Notes under the pieces: model-generated
The model's database searches: none
Seen by the model: only the letters and a program-made list of their open reading frames with translations
Told to the model about the DNA's origin: nothing
From: Rhizobium sp. R635
GTDB taxonomy: Bacteria; Pseudomonadota; Alphaproteobacteria; Rhizobiales; Rhizobiaceae
Assembly (NCBI RefSeq): GCF_002211285.1
Contig: NZ_LOKX01000033.1
Span: 62,001-126,000 of the forward strand
Reading direction: 5' to 3'
Length of the DNA stretch: 64,000 nucleotides
Shown here: one piece after another, positions 51,943 to 61,018 of the stretch
How the letters are laid out: every line of letters starts with the position of its first letter
Numbering within the stretch: the first letter of the stretch is position 1
Program-made: the position numbers and the translations under genes

Positions 51943-53025
51943 ATGTCAGATATCGACCAGCTCAACTCATCGCTGCTCGCGGAAATCGCTGCTGCCAATG
52001 ACGAGGCAGCCCTGGAAGCCGTGCGCGTGTCCGCTCTCGGCAAGAAGGGCTCCGTCTCGGAGCTCCTGAAGACGCTCGGCGCCATGACGCCGGAGGAACG
52101 CCAGACCCGGGGTGCGGCGATCAACGCCCTGAAGAATGCGGTGACGGACGCCATTGCCGAGCGCAAGTCGGTACTGAAAGTTGCGGCTGTCAATGCGCGG
52201 CTGAAGGCCGAGACGGTCGACGTCAGCCTGCCGGTGCGCTCCTCGCCCGCCGAGCGCGGCCGCATCCATCCGATCAGCCAGATCGTCGACGAGATCACCG
52301 CGATCTTCGCCGACATGGGTTTCTCGATCGCCGAAGGTCCCGATATCGAGACCGACTACTACAATTTCACCGCGCTGAACTTCCCGGAAGGCCATCCGGC
52401 CCGCGAGATGCACGACACCTTCTTCTTCAATCCGGATGAGAATGGTGAGCGCAAGGTGCTGCGCACGCACACCTCGCCCGTGCAGGTGCGCACCATGGAG
52501 ACGCAGAAGCCGCCGATCCGCATCATCATCCCCGGCAAGACCTACCGTCAGGATTCGGACGCCACGCATTCGCCGATGTTCCATCAGGTCGAGGGCCTGG
52601 TCATCGACAAAAAGGCCAATGTCGCCAACATCCGCTGGGTGCTCGAGGAGTTCTGCAAGACCTTCTTCGAGGTCGACAGCGTGACGATGCGCTTCCGCCC
52701 GTCCTTCTTCCCCTTCACCGAGCCCTCCTTCGAGGTCGATATCCAGTGCGACCGCTCCGGCCCGATCGTCAAGTTCGGCGAAGGCACCGACTGGATGGAG
52801 ATCCTCGGCTGCGGCATGGTCCACCCGAACGTGCTGCGCTACGGCGGCCTCGATCCGGACGAATATCAGGGTTTTGCCTGGGGCATGGGGCTCGATCGCA
52901 TTGCCATGCTGAAATACGGCATGCCCGACCTGCGCGACTTCTTCAACGCCGACGTCCGCTGGATGACGCATTACGGTTTCCGCCCGCTCGACATGCCGAC
53001 GCTGTTCGGCGGCCTCAGCGTTTGA
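51943..53025 (+). CDS. pheS: Phenylalanine-tRNA ligase alpha subunit
   Basis: Catalytic subunit of PheRS, 360 residues from ATG 51943 (GTG 51937 is an alternative). The N-terminal coiled coil (about 1-90) is followed by the class II catalytic core: motif 1 near 'HPISQIVDEITAIFADMGF', motif 2 'TYRQDSDATHSPMFHQVEG', motif 3 'GMGLDRIAMLKYG'. It sits downstream of an attenuator-like structure and 16 bp before pheT, with which it forms the alpha2-beta2 enzyme. Confidence 0.97.
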   Translation: MSDIDQLNSSLLAEIAAANDEAALEAVRVSALGKKGSVSELLKTLGAMTPEERQTRGAAINALKNAVTDAIAERKSVLKVAAVNARLKAETVDVSLPVRSSPAERGRIHPISQIVDEITAIFADMGFSIAEGPDIETDYYNFTALNFPEGHPAREMHDTFFFNPDENGERKVLRTHTSPVQVRTMETQKPPIRIIIPGKTYRQDSDATHSPMFHQVEGLVIDKKANVANIRWVLEEFCKTFFEVDSVTMRFRPSFFPFTEPSFEVDIQCDRSGPIVKFGEGTDWMEILGCGMVHPNVLRYGGLDPDEYQGFAWGMGLDRIAMLKYGMPDLRDFFNADVRWMTHYGFRPLDMPTLFGGLSV

Positions 53026-53041
53026 ACGGAGAATTGAGACG

Positions 53042-55462
53042 ATGAAATTCACGCTCTCCTGGCTGAAAGAGCATCTGGAAACGGATGCCACGCTCGATGA
53101 AATCTGCGCGCGCCTCACCGAGATCGGGCTTGAGGTAGAGGATGTCGACGACAAGGCGGCCTTCAAGCCCTTCGTCATCGCGCGGGTTGTCTCGGCGGAA
53201 AAACATCCCCAGGCCGATCGCCTGAAGGTGCTGATGGTCGATACCGGTGCCGGTGCGCCGGTCCAGGTCGTCTGCGGCGCCCCGAATGCGCGCGCCGGCC
53301 TCGTCGGCGCCTTCGCCGCACCCGGAACCTATGTTCCCGGCATCGACGTGACGCTTGCCGTCGGCAATATCCGCGGCGTCGAAAGCCGCGGCATGATGTG
53401 CTCCGAAAAGGAGCTTGAGATATCCGACAATCACGATGGCATCATCGATCTGCCTGATGATGCGCCGGTCGGCACGAGCTATGCGACTTATGCCCATCTT
53501 GATGACCCGGTCATCGAGATCAATCTGACGCCCAACCGTCCGGACTGCACCTCGATCCACGGCATCGCCCGCGATCTCGCCGCCTCCGGTCTCGGCACGC
53601 TGAAGACGCGGCCCGCGCCCTCCTTCGCCGTCGAAGGCGAGACGCCGGTCAAGCTGACGCTCGATCTCGACGATCCCAGGCTCTGCCCCGGCTTCAGCCT
53701 GCGTCTCGTGCGCGGTGTGAAGAACGGCCCGAGCCCGCGCTGGATGCAGCAGCGGCTTCTCGCCATCGGCCTGCGCCCCATCAATGCGCTGGTCGATATC
53801 ACCAACTACATGACCTTCGACCAGGGCCGGCCGATGCACGTCTTCGACGCCGCCAAGGTCAAGGGCAACCTGACGGTGCGCCGCGCCAAAGAAGGCGAGA
53901 CCGTACTGGCGCTCGACCAGCGCGAATACAAGCTCGGCCCGAGCAACGTCGTCATATCCGATGAGGATGGCGTTGAATCGATCGGTGGCATCATGGGCGG
54001 AGAACATTCCGGCTGCGACGAGAACACCGTCGACGTTCTGATCGAATCCGCTCTCTGGGACCCGATGAACATCGCCAAATCGGGCCGCAGCCTCGGCATC
54101 ATCACCGATGCCCGCTACCGTTTCGAACGCGGCGTCGATCCGGAATATATGGTTCCCGGCCTCGAGCGCACGACGGAACTGGTGCTGGAACTCTGCGGCG
54201 GCACGGCTGCCAAGGCTGAGGTCGTCGGCTACAAGGGTTATGAACCGAAGATCGTCGATTTCCCCTATTCCGAGATCAAGCGCCTGACCGGCCTCGACGT
54301 TTCGAATGAGGAAAGCAGCACGATCCTGACGCGCCTCGGCTTTACGGTTTCCGGTTCCGGCGAGCGTGTCTCCGTCGCCGTTCCCTCATGGCGCCCCGAT
54401 GTCGACGGCAAGGCCGATCTCGTCGAGGAGGTCATGCGCATCCACGGCGTCGACAATATCAAGCCGGCGCCGCTCGAAAGCCATGCGGCCGTCAACGGTA
54501 AGATCCTGACGACGCTGCAGATCCGCACCCGCTCGGCCAAGCGCGCGCTTGCCTCGCGCGGCATGCTGGAGGCCGTCACCTGGTCCTTCATTCCGGAAGA
54601 TCAGGCAAAGCTCTTCGGCGGCGGTTCGCCCGCCCTCAAGCTTGCCAATCCGATCGCTGCCGAAATGTCGGATATGCGACCCTCGCTGCTGCCGGGCCTG
54701 CTGACGGCTGCCCAGCGCAATGCCGACAAGGGTTATGGCGACGTGGCGATCTTCGAAGTCTCGGGCACCTATGAGAACGACCGGCCGGAAGGCCAGCGCC
54801 GCGTCGCCGGCGGCATCCGCCGCGGCACGGCCTCGCTATCAGGCGCGGGCCGCGCGTGGTCGAATACCGCCAAGGGCGGCGGCAAGCCGGTCGACGTCTT
54901 CGACGCCAAGGCCGATGCGCTCGCCGTCATCGAAGCCTGCGGCCTGCCGATGGGCAATATCCAGATCGAGCAGGGTGGTCCCGAATGGTATCATCCCGGC
55001 CGCTCCGGCACGATCAAGATGGGACCGAAAGTCGTGCTCGGCTATTTCGGCGAGTTTCATCCGCTGACGCTGGAAGCCCTCGATGTCTCCGGCGCGCTCT
55101 GCGGTTTCGAAGTCTATCTCGATGCCATGGCGGAGCCGAAGAAGGCGACCCGCACCAAGCCGGCGCTCGATCTCTCGCCCTTCCAGGCAGTCAAGCGCGA
55201 CTTCGCCTTCGTCGTCGACAAGACGGTGGAAGCCGGCGCCATCATCAAGGCTGCGACCGGCGCCGACCGCAAGCTCATCACCGGCGTCAACGTCTTCGAT
55301 ATCTTCGAGGGCGCTTCGGTCGGCGAAGGCAGGAAATCGGTGGCGATCGAGGTTCAGATCCAGCCGGTCGAGCGCACGCTGACGGATGAGGATTTCGAGG
55401 CGCTGACCCAGAAGATCGTCGCAAGCGTGACGAAATTCACCGGCGGCGTCCTCAGAAGCTGA
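53042..55462 (+). CDS. pheT: Phenylalanine-tRNA ligase beta subunit
   Basis: Beta subunit of PheRS, 806 residues, full length. Domains in order: tRNA-binding EMAP-like (about 40-150, 'KVLMVDTGAGAPVQVVCGAPNARAG'), B3/4 editing domain (about 215-390), B5 domains (about 400-475), the catalytic-like core, and the C-terminal FDX-ACB anticodon-binding domain (about 712-806, 'SPFQAVKRDFAFVVD'). RBS GGAGAATTGAG. Cotranscribed with pheS. Confidence 0.97.
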   Translation: MKFTLSWLKEHLETDATLDEICARLTEIGLEVEDVDDKAAFKPFVIARVVSAEKHPQADRLKVLMVDTGAGAPVQVVCGAPNARAGLVGAFAAPGTYVPGIDVTLAVGNIRGVESRGMMCSEKELEISDNHDGIIDLPDDAPVGTSYATYAHLDDPVIEINLTPNRPDCTSIHGIARDLAASGLGTLKTRPAPSFAVEGETPVKLTLDLDDPRLCPGFSLRLVRGVKNGPSPRWMQQRLLAIGLRPINALVDITNYMTFDQGRPMHVFDAAKVKGNLTVRRAKEGETVLALDQREYKLGPSNVVISDEDGVESIGGIMGGEHSGCDENTVDVLIESALWDPMNIAKSGRSLGIITDARYRFERGVDPEYMVPGLERTTELVLELCGGTAAKAEVVGYKGYEPKIVDFPYSEIKRLTGLDVSNEESSTILTRLGFTVSGSGERVSVAVPSWRPDVDGKADLVEEVMRIHGVDNIKPAPLESHAAVNGKILTTLQIRTRSAKRALASRGMLEAVTWSFIPEDQAKLFGGGSPALKLANPIAAEMSDMRPSLLPGLLTAAQRNADKGYGDVAIFEVSGTYENDRPEGQRRVAGGIRRGTASLSGAGRAWSNTAKGGGKPVDVFDAKADALAVIEACGLPMGNIQIEQGGPEWYHPGRSGTIKMGPKVVLGYFGEFHPLTLEALDVSGALCGFEVYLDAMAEPKKATRTKPALDLSPFQAVKRDFAFVVDKTVEAGAIIKAATGADRKLITGVNVFDIFEGASVGEGRKSVAIEVQIQPVERTLTDEDFEALTQKIVASVTKFTGGVLRS

Positions 55463-55513
55463 GCCCCATCCGCCCACAATACAATGGACCGGTCGCGTAA
55501 GCGGCCCGTCTTT

Positions 55514-55873
55514 TCATGTGTGCAGATGATAGAGCTTGCTGACGATCACCCATCGTCCTTCGATCTTCAGCAGCGAGAGATAGTCGGTGAAGCGCATGCC
55601 GGCAAAATCGTCGGTGACCTTGACGCTTGCCGCGTCGCCTTCGACATCGACGTTCTGGATATCCATGAAAGGCTGGGTGCCGGGCGGGGCCGGCTCCTCA
55701 GCCAGGATCGCGGCGATGAACTCGTCCCGCGTCAGCCATTCCACATCATTCTGGTAATAGCCGATGATCGAGCTTTTCGGGTGGAAAGCCTTTTTCAAGG
55801 CTGCCGCATTGGCGAAGGCCATGCCTTCGACATAGAGGTGAACCGTCTGTTCGACTGCCTGCCTGTCCGACAT
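55514..55873 (-). CDS. NTF2/SnoaL-fold protein (putative lumazine-binding type)
   Basis: Small protein of 119 residues with the cone-shaped NTF2 fold pattern: an N-terminal helix pair ('VEQTVHLYVEGMAFANAAALKKAFHP'), then beta strands ('SIIGYYQNDVEWLTRDEF', 'FTDYLSLLKIEGRWVIVSKLYHLH'). Relatives of the putative lumazine-binding group have no firmly known function. It is convergent with pheT and 91 bp from the aldo/keto reductase. Confidence 0.8.
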   Translation of the reverse strand: MSDRQAVEQTVHLYVEGMAFANAAALKKAFHPKSSIIGYYQNDVEWLTRDEFIAAILAEEPAPPGTQPFMDIQNVDVEGDAASVKVTDDFAGMRFTDYLSLLKIEGRWVIVSKLYHLHT

Positions 55874-55964
55874 GTTTCCATCCCGTTCTTAGAGATGGCG
55901 TTAGATAGTTTCGCCGGCCGCGAAGGCAAGCCCGGCCTGTCGCAACCGGCCGGGCTCGTCAGTC

Positions 55965-56960
55965 TCAAATGTTCGTCATCGCGAGCGAGGCATCCGAATA
56001 GCGCTTGCCGGCCACTTCACCGGCAGGGATCGCTTCATCGAGCTGATTGAGCTCCTCCGCGCTGAGCGAGATATCGGCAGCGGCGACGTTTTGTTCGAGG
56101 TGGTGAAGCTTGCGCGCGCCCGGGATCGGCACGATGTCATCGCCCTGGCCCAGCACCCAGGCCAGCGCCAGCTGCGCCGCCGTTACGCCTTTTGTGGCGG
56201 CAAGCTGTTCGAGCGTTGCGACAAGCGCCGCATTGGCGTCGAAATTCTCAGCCTGGAAACGCGGCACCTGCCGGCGGAAATCGTCGGCGGCAAGATCCTC
56301 CGGCTTGCGGATCGCCCCGGTCAGGAAGCCGCGGCCGAGCGGGCTGTAGGGCACGAAGCCGATACCGAGTTCGCGGCAGGTGGCAAGCACATCCTCTTCG
56401 GGATCGCGCGTCCACAGCGAATATTCACTCTGCAGTGCCGCGATCGGATGGACCGCATGCGCGCGGCGGATGGTGGCGCTGCCGGCTTCCGAGAGGCCGA
56501 GGGCGCGAACCTTCCCTTCCCTGACCAGTTCGGCCATCACGCCGACCGTTTCCTCGATCGGCACGTTGGGGTCGACCCGGTGCTGATAGAGCAGGTCGAT
56601 GGTCTCGATGCTCAATCGTTTCAGCGAGGCCTCAGTGACTTCACGCACATGTTCGGGGCGGCTGTCGACGCCGGCGATCGCGGCGGCACCCATCTGGCTG
56701 GTATCGATCTTGAAGCCGAACTTGGTGGCGATCACCACGCGGTCGCGGAAGGGCTTCAGCGCCTTGCCGAGAAGAACCTCATTGGTGAAGGGACCATAGA
56801 CCTCGGCCGTGTCGAAGAAGGTGACGCCGAGATCGACGGCGCGCTGCAGCGTGCGAACCGATTCCGCCTCATCGCTGGCGCCATAGGCAAAGCTCATGCC
56901 CATGCAGCCAAGGCCGACGGCCGAGACCGTGAGATCGTTTCCGAGTTTTCGGATTTTCAT
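55965..56960 (-). CDS. Aldo/keto reductase
   Basis: NADPH-dependent oxidoreductase of 331 residues with the TIM-barrel AKR pattern. The catalytic tetrad is visible: Asp and Tyr in 'FFDTAEVYGPF', Lys in 'VIATKFG', His in 'YQHRVDP'. The C-terminal cofactor site is 'DIVPIPGARKLHHLEQN'. It resembles the yajO/AKR13 group that reduces reactive aldehydes. It is divergent from a LysR regulator 129 bp away, its likely controller. Confidence 0.92.
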   Translation of the reverse strand: MKIRKLGNDLTVSAVGLGCMGMSFAYGASDEAESVRTLQRAVDLGVTFFDTAEVYGPFTNEVLLGKALKPFRDRVVIATKFGFKIDTSQMGAAAIAGVDSRPEHVREVTEASLKRLSIETIDLLYQHRVDPNVPIEETVGVMAELVREGKVRALGLSEAGSATIRRAHAVHPIAALQSEYSLWTRDPEEDVLATCRELGIGFVPYSPLGRGFLTGAIRKPEDLAADDFRRQVPRFQAENFDANAALVATLEQLAATKGVTAAQLALAWVLGQGDDIVPIPGARKLHHLEQNVAAADISLSAEELNQLDEAIPAGEVAGKRYSDASLAMTNI

Positions 56961-57089
56961 GATGCGCTCCTTTTCTGAGCTGACGTCGAATCGCTTGGGA
57001 GATCATTGCGGTACGGGCAGACTATATCGGCGCCGCATCAATCAGAAAACGCATGCAGTTTCTAACAGGCTGTTCTATCATTTCGACCA

Positions 57090-57998
57090 ATGAACAGAAC
57101 ACAGCTCGCTCAACTCGCCGTTCTCGCCGCCGTCGCGGAACATCGCAGCTTCCGGGCCGCAGCCAAGGAACTGCTCGTCGCGCCGTCGGCGGTCAGCCAT
57201 GCCATATCCAGCCTGGAGGAAAGTCTTGGTGTCAGGCTTCTGGCGCGCACGACCCGCAGCGTCGCGCCGACCGAGGAAGGCCGGCTGCTTCTCGAAAGAT
57301 TGCGCCCGGCGCTCGAGGAGATCGGCATCGCGCTGGAGGCGGTCAACGATACGCGCGGCAAGCCGGCCGGAAACCTGCGCATCACAGCGCCGCGGTTCGC
57401 CTCCGATATCCTGCTCGCCCCGCGCCTTGGCGACTTTCTCAACCTCTATCCCGATATCACGCTGGAAATCGCCAATGAGGACGGCTTTACCGATATCGTC
57501 AAGGAGGGTTTCGACGCGGGCATCCGGCTGGAGGAGAGCCTGGAGGCCGATATGATCGCCGTCAGGATCTCGCCCAAGCTGACGACGGTGATCGCAGCCT
57601 CGCCGGAATATTTCGAGCGCTATCCGAAGCCGGAGCATCCGCGTGATCTCGTCCGCCACCGCTGCATCAAGCGGCGCTTCACCAACGGCTCGATCTATCG
57701 CTGGGAATTCGAGAAGGACGGGCAGGAACTTGTCGTCGCGGTCGACGGGCCATTGATCGTCAGCGAGGATCGGCTGGCTCTTCTTGCGGCGGTGAATGGT
57801 GCCGGACTTGCCTATCTCTTCGACATGCGGGTGCACACCGAACTGGCGGCCGGCAGGCTCGTGCGGGTTCTGGAGGATTGGTGCGCGCCCTATCCCGGGC
57901 CGTTCGTCTATTATCCGAGCCGGCGGCAGATGCGGCCGGCACTGCGCGCCTTCATCGATTTCTTCCGATATGCCGAGAGGGATACGGGCGGCAGGTGA
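57090..57998 (+). CDS. LysR-family transcriptional regulator
   Basis: Regulator of 302 residues. The helix-turn-helix is 'RSFRAAAKELLVAPSAVSHAISSLEESLGVRLL' (about 19-51), followed by 'GNLRITAPRFASDILLAPRLGDFLNLYPDI' starting the effector domain; this pattern places it in the group with many redox-responsive or aromatic-sensing members. Its divergent arrangement with the aldo/keto reductase suggests it regulates that gene. Co-inducer unknown. Confidence 0.92.
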   Translation: MNRTQLAQLAVLAAVAEHRSFRAAAKELLVAPSAVSHAISSLEESLGVRLLARTTRSVAPTEEGRLLLERLRPALEEIGIALEAVNDTRGKPAGNLRITAPRFASDILLAPRLGDFLNLYPDITLEIANEDGFTDIVKEGFDAGIRLEESLEADMIAVRISPKLTTVIAASPEYFERYPKPEHPRDLVRHRCIKRRFTNGSIYRWEFEKDGQELVVAVDGPLIVSEDRLALLAAVNGAGLAYLFDMRVHTELAAGRLVRVLEDWCAPYPGPFVYYPSRRQMRPALRAFIDFFRYAERDTGGR

Positions 57999-58026
57999 AG
58001 GCCCGCCGCCTGTTCCCGTAGTTGCG

Positions 58027-58524
58027 TCAGGCGGCTTTCGCCTTCTGGTTTGCCGCGGTGGTGGCGAGCTGGGAGAGGGTCTTGTCGGTCGCCGTCTCTT
58101 CCTGCAGCGTCTGGTCGAGCAAAGCGACGACGTCCTTCAGGCCGAGTGTCGCGGCCCAGGTTTTCAGCGTGCCGTAGCGGGCAATTTCATAATGTTCGAC
58201 CGCCTGGGCCGCCGAAATCAGACCGGCGTCCAACGCCGGCGTGCCCTTGAATTCTTCCATGATCTCTTCGCCTTCGGCGATGATGCCCTGGATCGCCTCG
58301 CAGGTCTTGCCCTGGGCGCGCTTGCCGATCTTCTCGAAAACCTGCTGCAGGCGCTCGACCTGAGCTTCGGTTTCCTCCAGATGCTTCTGGAAACCCGCCT
58401 TCAGTTCGGAGGACTGGGCGGCGCGCGCCATCTTCGGCAGGGCGCGCAGAATCTGCCGTTCGGCGAAATAAATATCCTTCAGCGTGTCGTAGAAGAGATC
58501 TTCCAACGTCTTTTCCTTGGCCAT
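58027..58524 (-). CDS. YciE/YciF-type ferritin-like protein (DUF892)
   Basis: Ferritin-like four-helix protein of 165 residues linked to stress responses. Helices carry metal-binding Glu/His patterns: 'LKDIYFAERQILRALPKMA', 'HLEETEAQVERLQQVFE', 'AAQAVEHYEIARYGTLKTWA'. No signal peptide. Convergent with the LysR gene. Function in the family is poorly known; iron or peroxide handling is plausible. Confidence 0.92.
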   Translation of the reverse strand: MAKEKTLEDLFYDTLKDIYFAERQILRALPKMARAAQSSELKAGFQKHLEETEAQVERLQQVFEKIGKRAQGKTCEAIQGIIAEGEEIMEEFKGTPALDAGLISAAQAVEHYEIARYGTLKTWAATLGLKDVVALLDQTLQEETATDKTLSQLATTAANQKAKAA

Positions 58525-58671
58525 GTTCTCGATCCTTGTTTTGGGAAAGGCCGCGAATGCGGCGACACCATAAGAAGCGAACTTTGCCCAAATTGTTCCC
58601 GATCGATTTCGGGTGGACTGGAAATCTGCTCCGGGCGATGATTCCTGTTATTCGAGGAGGGCAACAAGCCG

Positions 58672-59316
58672 ATGCGAAAACCAGGTTCGATGAAAGGTCT
58701 GGAGGATCTCGGCCGCGTGCGGCTGTCGCAAAACTTCTTTTTCCGCGATTTCCTCCATTCCGAAATCGCTGATTTCTATCGCATCCCCAACATCCCCGAG
58801 GATCCCGATCTTGCGATCGAGGCGGGCAAGAGGCTCTGCGAGGAGCTGCTGGAGCCGTTGGAGGCGACGTTCGGACGTCTGCACATTCGTTCCGGCTATC
58901 GCTCTCCTGCGGTCAACAGGTTCGGCAACGAGAACAAGCTCAACTGTTCGACCAATGCCGCCACCGCGGCGCATCACATTTGGGACATGCGGGACTTTGA
59001 CGGCTGCATGGGCGCGGCAGTCTGCATCGTTGTGCCGTGGATGGTCGACCGCTACCACGACGAAAGCGACTGGCAGCGGCTCGCCTGGTGGATTCACGAC
59101 CACCTGCCGTACGCCTCGCTCTGCTTCTTCCCCAAGCTCTGGGCCTTCAATATCCAGTGGCACGAGCGGCCAAAGCGGGTGATCCAGAGCTATATCAACC
59201 CGCGCGGCATCCTCACCAAACCGGGCATGGCGAACTGGGAAGGCGACCATTCCGAATGGTATGAGGGTTTTCCGGAAGCGCGTCGGATCGAACCTGATCG
59301 ATGCGACGCGCTTTAA
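58672..59316 (+). CDS. Peptidase M15-like (DD-carboxypeptidase fold) protein
   Basis: Hypothetical protein of 214 residues. 'LHIRSGYRSPAVN' matches the core of the M15 (Hedgehog/DD-peptidase) fold. A His-x6-Asp spacing occurs in 'AAHHIWDMRDFDG', and a further His in 'FNIQWHERP' could complete the zinc site. No signal peptide is seen, so a murein role is uncertain. The last residues and stop codon come from the RIME-like repeat at 59283, so the C-terminus has been remodelled by repeat insertion. Confidence 0.7.
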   Translation: MRKPGSMKGLEDLGRVRLSQNFFFRDFLHSEIADFYRIPNIPEDPDLAIEAGKRLCEELLEPLEATFGRLHIRSGYRSPAVNRFGNENKLNCSTNAATAAHHIWDMRDFDGCMGAAVCIVVPWMVDRYHDESDWQRLAWWIHDHLPYASLCFFPKLWAFNIQWHERPKRVIQSYINPRGILTKPGMANWEGDHSEWYEGFPEARRIEPDRCDAL

Positions 59317-59382
59317 CTCTTTGTTTTTATGCATGTCGTTATCCCGGAACCGCTGCACACTTCCGGGCGACATGCATTAGAG
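59283..59382. repeat. RIME-like palindromic repeat, copy 3
   Basis: Same orientation and order as copy 1. Hairpin arms GCATGTCG (59331-59338) and CGACATGC (59368-59375) are kept. It supplies the end of the M15-like coding sequence and nearly touches the stop of the convergent acetyltransferase at 59377. Confidence 0.7.
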
Positions 59383-59820
59383 ACTGATGCGGTAGCGGAT
59401 ATGGCCATCGCTTTTGACATAGCTGTCGTAGAGCGCCCGTGCCGTTTTATTCTGCTCGCTCGTATGCCAGTAAAGCCGCGACCACCCCTTCGCCTTGCCA
59501 AGCGCGACGAGATCGTCGATCAGAGCCCGCCCGATGCCTTTTCCCCGTGCATCGGCGTCGACGAACAGGTCTTCGAGATAGCAGTCCCGGGCGCGAATCC
59601 AGGTTCCCTCATGGGTAAGATAGAGCGCAAAACCCATCACCCGGCCTTCGACCTCGGCAAGCCGCATCGCAATTTCCGACGCCGGATCGAAAACACGGCA
59701 CCATGTCTGATCGGTGATATCGGCATCGACCGTGACGTCGTAGAAGGCAAGGTAATCAGCCCACAGTTCCCGCCAGCGGGCTTCGTCTTCCGGGCGGGCA
59801 TCGCGGATCGTCACGGTCAT
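59377..59820 (-). CDS. GNAT-family N-acetyltransferase
   Basis: Acetyltransferase of 147 residues from ATG 59820; the frame upstream overlaps the aldo/keto reductase and is rejected. The acetyl-CoA motif is 'YLEDLFVDADARGKGIGRALIDDLVALGKAKGWSRLYWHT' and the end is 'QNKTARALYDSY'. Relatives include polyamine and histone-like acetyltransferases. It is 13 bp after the aldo/keto reductase stop and probably cotranscribed with it. Confidence 0.9.
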   Translation of the reverse strand: MTVTIRDARPEDEARWRELWADYLAFYDVTVDADITDQTWCRVFDPASEIAMRLAEVEGRVMGFALYLTHEGTWIRARDCYLEDLFVDADARGKGIGRALIDDLVALGKAKGWSRLYWHTSEQNKTARALYDSYVKSDGHIRYRISL

Positions 59821-59833
59821 GGGCTTTCCTCTC

Positions 59834-60781
59834 TCAGGCGCCGGCTTCGTCGAGCAGCGCCATCGCTTCATGAGAAAGCGCAAGTGTCGCCGATTTCACC
59901 AGGCTTTCAAGCTGCGATAGGCTGGTCGCGCTGGCGATCGGCGCCGTCACGCCTTGCTTGCGTAGGAGCCAGGCGAGCGAGATTTCCGCGGGCTTGGCGC
60001 CGGTCTCGGCCGAAACCTCGTCGAGCGCGGCGAGGATACGCAGGCCTTTGGCGTCAAAATACTGCGAAACCCGGCCTTCCCGGGCGCGGCCCGCCGTATC
60101 GGCCTTATTGCGGTATTTGCCTGTGAGGAAACCGGCGGCGAGGCTGAAATAGGTGATGACGCCGATATCCTGCCTGATGCAGAGCTCGGCAATCGGCCCC
60201 TCGAAGCTGGCGCGCGCATAGAGATTATATTCCGGCTGTAGCACCTCGTATCGCGGCAGGCCGGCCTTCTCGGCGGCGTCGAAGGAAGCCTGGAGCAGCG
60301 CCGCATCGTAGTTCGAGCAGCCGATGGCGCGGATCTTGCCCTGCTGCTTCAGCTTGGCAAAGGCGCCGAGCGTTTCCTCATGCGGCGTATCGGCATCCGG
60401 CCAGTGCGAGAGATAGAGGTCGATATGGTCAGTCTGCAGCCGGCGCAGCGAATCCTCGACCGCTTTCAGGATATAAGGCTCCTTCAGCGTCTTTCCCTGT
60501 CCCATGTCCGAGCCGACCTTGGTGACGATGACGGCCTTGTCGCGGGACATTCTCGATTGCTTCAGCCAGCGCCCGATGATTTCCTCGGAATCGCCGCCCT
60601 TGTTGCCGGGAACCCATGCGGAATAGACATCGGCCGTATCGATGGTGTTGAGCCCCGCATCGAAGAAGGCGTCGAGAATGGCGAAAGATGTTTTCTCGTC
60701 GGCCGTCCAGCCGAAGACATTGCCGCCAAAGACGATCGGCGAAATCGAGAGACCTGTTTTTCCAAGCCGGCGCATTTCCAT
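59834..60781 (-). CDS. Aldo/keto reductase
   Basis: Oxidoreductase of 315 residues. ATG 60781 is chosen because GGAGAG precedes it at 5 bp; ATGs further upstream are less well placed. AKR signature residues: Asp/Tyr in 'TIDTADVYSAW', Lys in 'VIVTKVGS', His in 'LSHWPDAD'. It resembles the YajO/Tas-like AKR11/12 group. A RIME-like repeat lies in its promoter region, 59 bp upstream. Confidence 0.92.
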   Translation of the reverse strand: MEMRRLGKTGLSISPIVFGGNVFGWTADEKTSFAILDAFFDAGLNTIDTADVYSAWVPGNKGGDSEEIIGRWLKQSRMSRDKAVIVTKVGSDMGQGKTLKEPYILKAVEDSLRRLQTDHIDLYLSHWPDADTPHEETLGAFAKLKQQGKIRAIGCSNYDAALLQASFDAAEKAGLPRYEVLQPEYNLYARASFEGPIAELCIRQDIGVITYFSLAAGFLTGKYRNKADTAGRAREGRVSQYFDAKGLRILAALDEVSAETGAKPAEISLAWLLRKQGVTAPIASATSLSQLESLVKSATLALSHEAMALLDEAGA

Positions 60782-60839
60782 GACGCTCTCCAAAATGACT
60801 GACATGTTTGAAATCACGGATACGGCAGAACGCCGTCCC

Positions 60840-60891
60840 GGAGCATGATGCCGAAAAGTGTGAGCGGTTTTCGGAGGACATCATGCTCTGA
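60840..60891. repeat. Short RIME-like palindrome, copy 4
   Basis: About 52 bp, the hairpin module only: GAGCATGATG...CATCATGCTC arms around a 'CCGAAAAGTGTGAGCGGTTTTCGG' -type inner stem (given as two halves CCGAAAA and TTTTCGG). Located between the aldo/keto reductase and the Gfo/Idh/MocA gene, in their divergent promoter region. Confidence 0.65.
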
Positions 60892-61018
60892 CTATCTGAA
60901 CTAACCTAGTGCGATCCGGGCGTGAGGGAAACCAAACTTCCGTGATTTCCGGTCGCGCCATTGCGCCGCAGCTAGGGCCTGAATAAGGTTCGCGGACATC
61001 AGCTTTGGGAGATTGATC

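Noticed and set aside
51967..53178. 403-codon minus-strand open frame
   Set aside because: Antisense to pheS, a core gene with all class II synthetase motifs.
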